The translations under genes and the position numbers were made by a program. A stretch of DNA of 64,000 nt from Mesostigma viride (Eukaryota > Streptophyta > Mesostigmatophyceae > Mesostigmatales > Mesostigmataceae), in the NCBI GenBank assembly GCA_009746045.1, contig RPFO01001590.1, positions 17,775 through 81,774 on the forward strand. Reading direction: 5' to 3'. Shown piece by piece: positions 63,457-64,000 of the stretch. How positions within the stretch are numbered: position 1 is the first letter of the stretch; the number at the start of each line of letters is the position of its first letter. The notes under the pieces were generated by a model. It had not been told where the DNA came from. It saw only the letters and a program-made list of their open reading frames with translations, and ran no database searches.

Positions 63457-63940
63457 GTTAGGGTTTTTTTTGGAGTTATATTGGCACCCATGCAGCTATG
63501 CCTAGACTTGCTTGGCCATTGAGGTCGATCGAGGTAGTTCATAACTTCTTTCTTCGCTGCCCTTTTCCTTTTGCGCGTTGCTGAGCGGATATGCCGAGGT
63601 GCTCTCCTTATGTCCATGTCTGCATTTGGCACAAGGCACAATGCATCGCTCAAAACGGCAGTCAGTTCGGCGACCAGGCATCGCGGTATTGTTCCCGCCT
63701 TCTCGCTCGGCGTAAAGCGGTGCGGCAACGCAAGCATCCTCCTCACAGCGCGGGGAAGCATCCCTCCCCTCCCCCGCCCCCTTCCCCCAAAGGGAAATAG
63801 TGTGGCATATGATACGTTTCGTACGCAGACTATACATCATACGCAGCTTTGCCGTACGGATGTTAAACGTATGCCTACGATACGCGTACTCTTGCGTATT
63901 ACGTACTCTCACGTATTATCTTTCTCTGCTTCCGCCACCC
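63457..63940. other. spacer, no gene recognised
   Basis: Only short ORFs; a repeated TACG-type motif (ATACG, TACGCA, CGTAC) near 63800-63920. Confidence 0.45.
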
Positions 63941-63942
63941 CA

Positions 63943-64000
63943 CCCACCGCCCACGCCACCGCCACCGCCACCGCCACCGCCACCGCGCCACCCGCACGCA
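63943..64000. repeat. (CCACCG)n hexanucleotide tract at the right edge
   Basis: GCCACC repeats over about 50 bp, running to near the window end. Confidence 0.9.

Overview
The window is nuclear DNA from a eukaryote. Host genes are split by GT-AG introns, coding DNA is GC-rich against more AT-rich spacers, and much of the sequence is transposons, satellites and microsatellites. The mix (Ty3/Gypsy chromovirus, DIRS-like element, Mutator-like and PIF/Harbinger-like DNA transposons, LINE ends with structured 3' termini, compact introns) fits an alga, most likely a green alga. That placement is inference; no marker gene fixes it.

Left part (1-21.5 kb) is repeat-dominated. A 173-bp satellite array runs off the left edge. 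It is followed by a BED-finger ORF, two LINE fragments, and a young-looking Gypsy element (3259-14922, identical-looking 582-bp LTRs, 5-bp target duplication) sitting inside a LINE 3' region. Then come a second LINE 3' end with a 196-bp pentanucleotide tail, another LINE fragment on the minus strand, and a broken DIRS-like element (about 17.07-20.89 kb).

Middle part (22.0-42.4 kb) carries the main host genes, both on the minus strand. The most striking is a five-exon gene (34334 down to 22069) whose intron phases all agree. It predicts about 3,122 residues: roughly 1,200 residues of LP-G repeats of the type F-x-LPDGS-x-F-x-LP-x-GS, then about 1,650 residues of low-complexity acidic sequence, and two hydrophobic segments near the C-terminus. 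I recognise no family. The second gene (40891-39652) resembles the C-terminal part of a lysophospholipid acyltransferase. Both genes have an array of 42-43-bp palindromic units (core GTGAGACAAC) a short distance upstream of the start codon, and the two arrays are in opposite orientation. Between the genes lie LINE ends, a (CCCT)n tract and a 0.8-kb tandem duplication.

Right part (42.4-64 kb) holds a 3.06-kb PIF/Harbinger-like element with 29-bp terminal inverted repeats and a Myb/SANT-like ORF. A long gene-poor stretch follows, with paired palindromes and a few weak ORFs. Then comes a Mutator-like transposase gene with a SWIM finger, whose N-terminal part crosses a 21-bp minisatellite, next to a 640-bp 8-mer array and a (TGCG)n tract. 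A pair of direct ~190-bp repeats lies on either side of that block. Candidate split genes of unknown function occupy 61.4-63.5 kb.

Everything was read by eye. Exon borders, family calls and repeat limits are predictions, and no database search was run.
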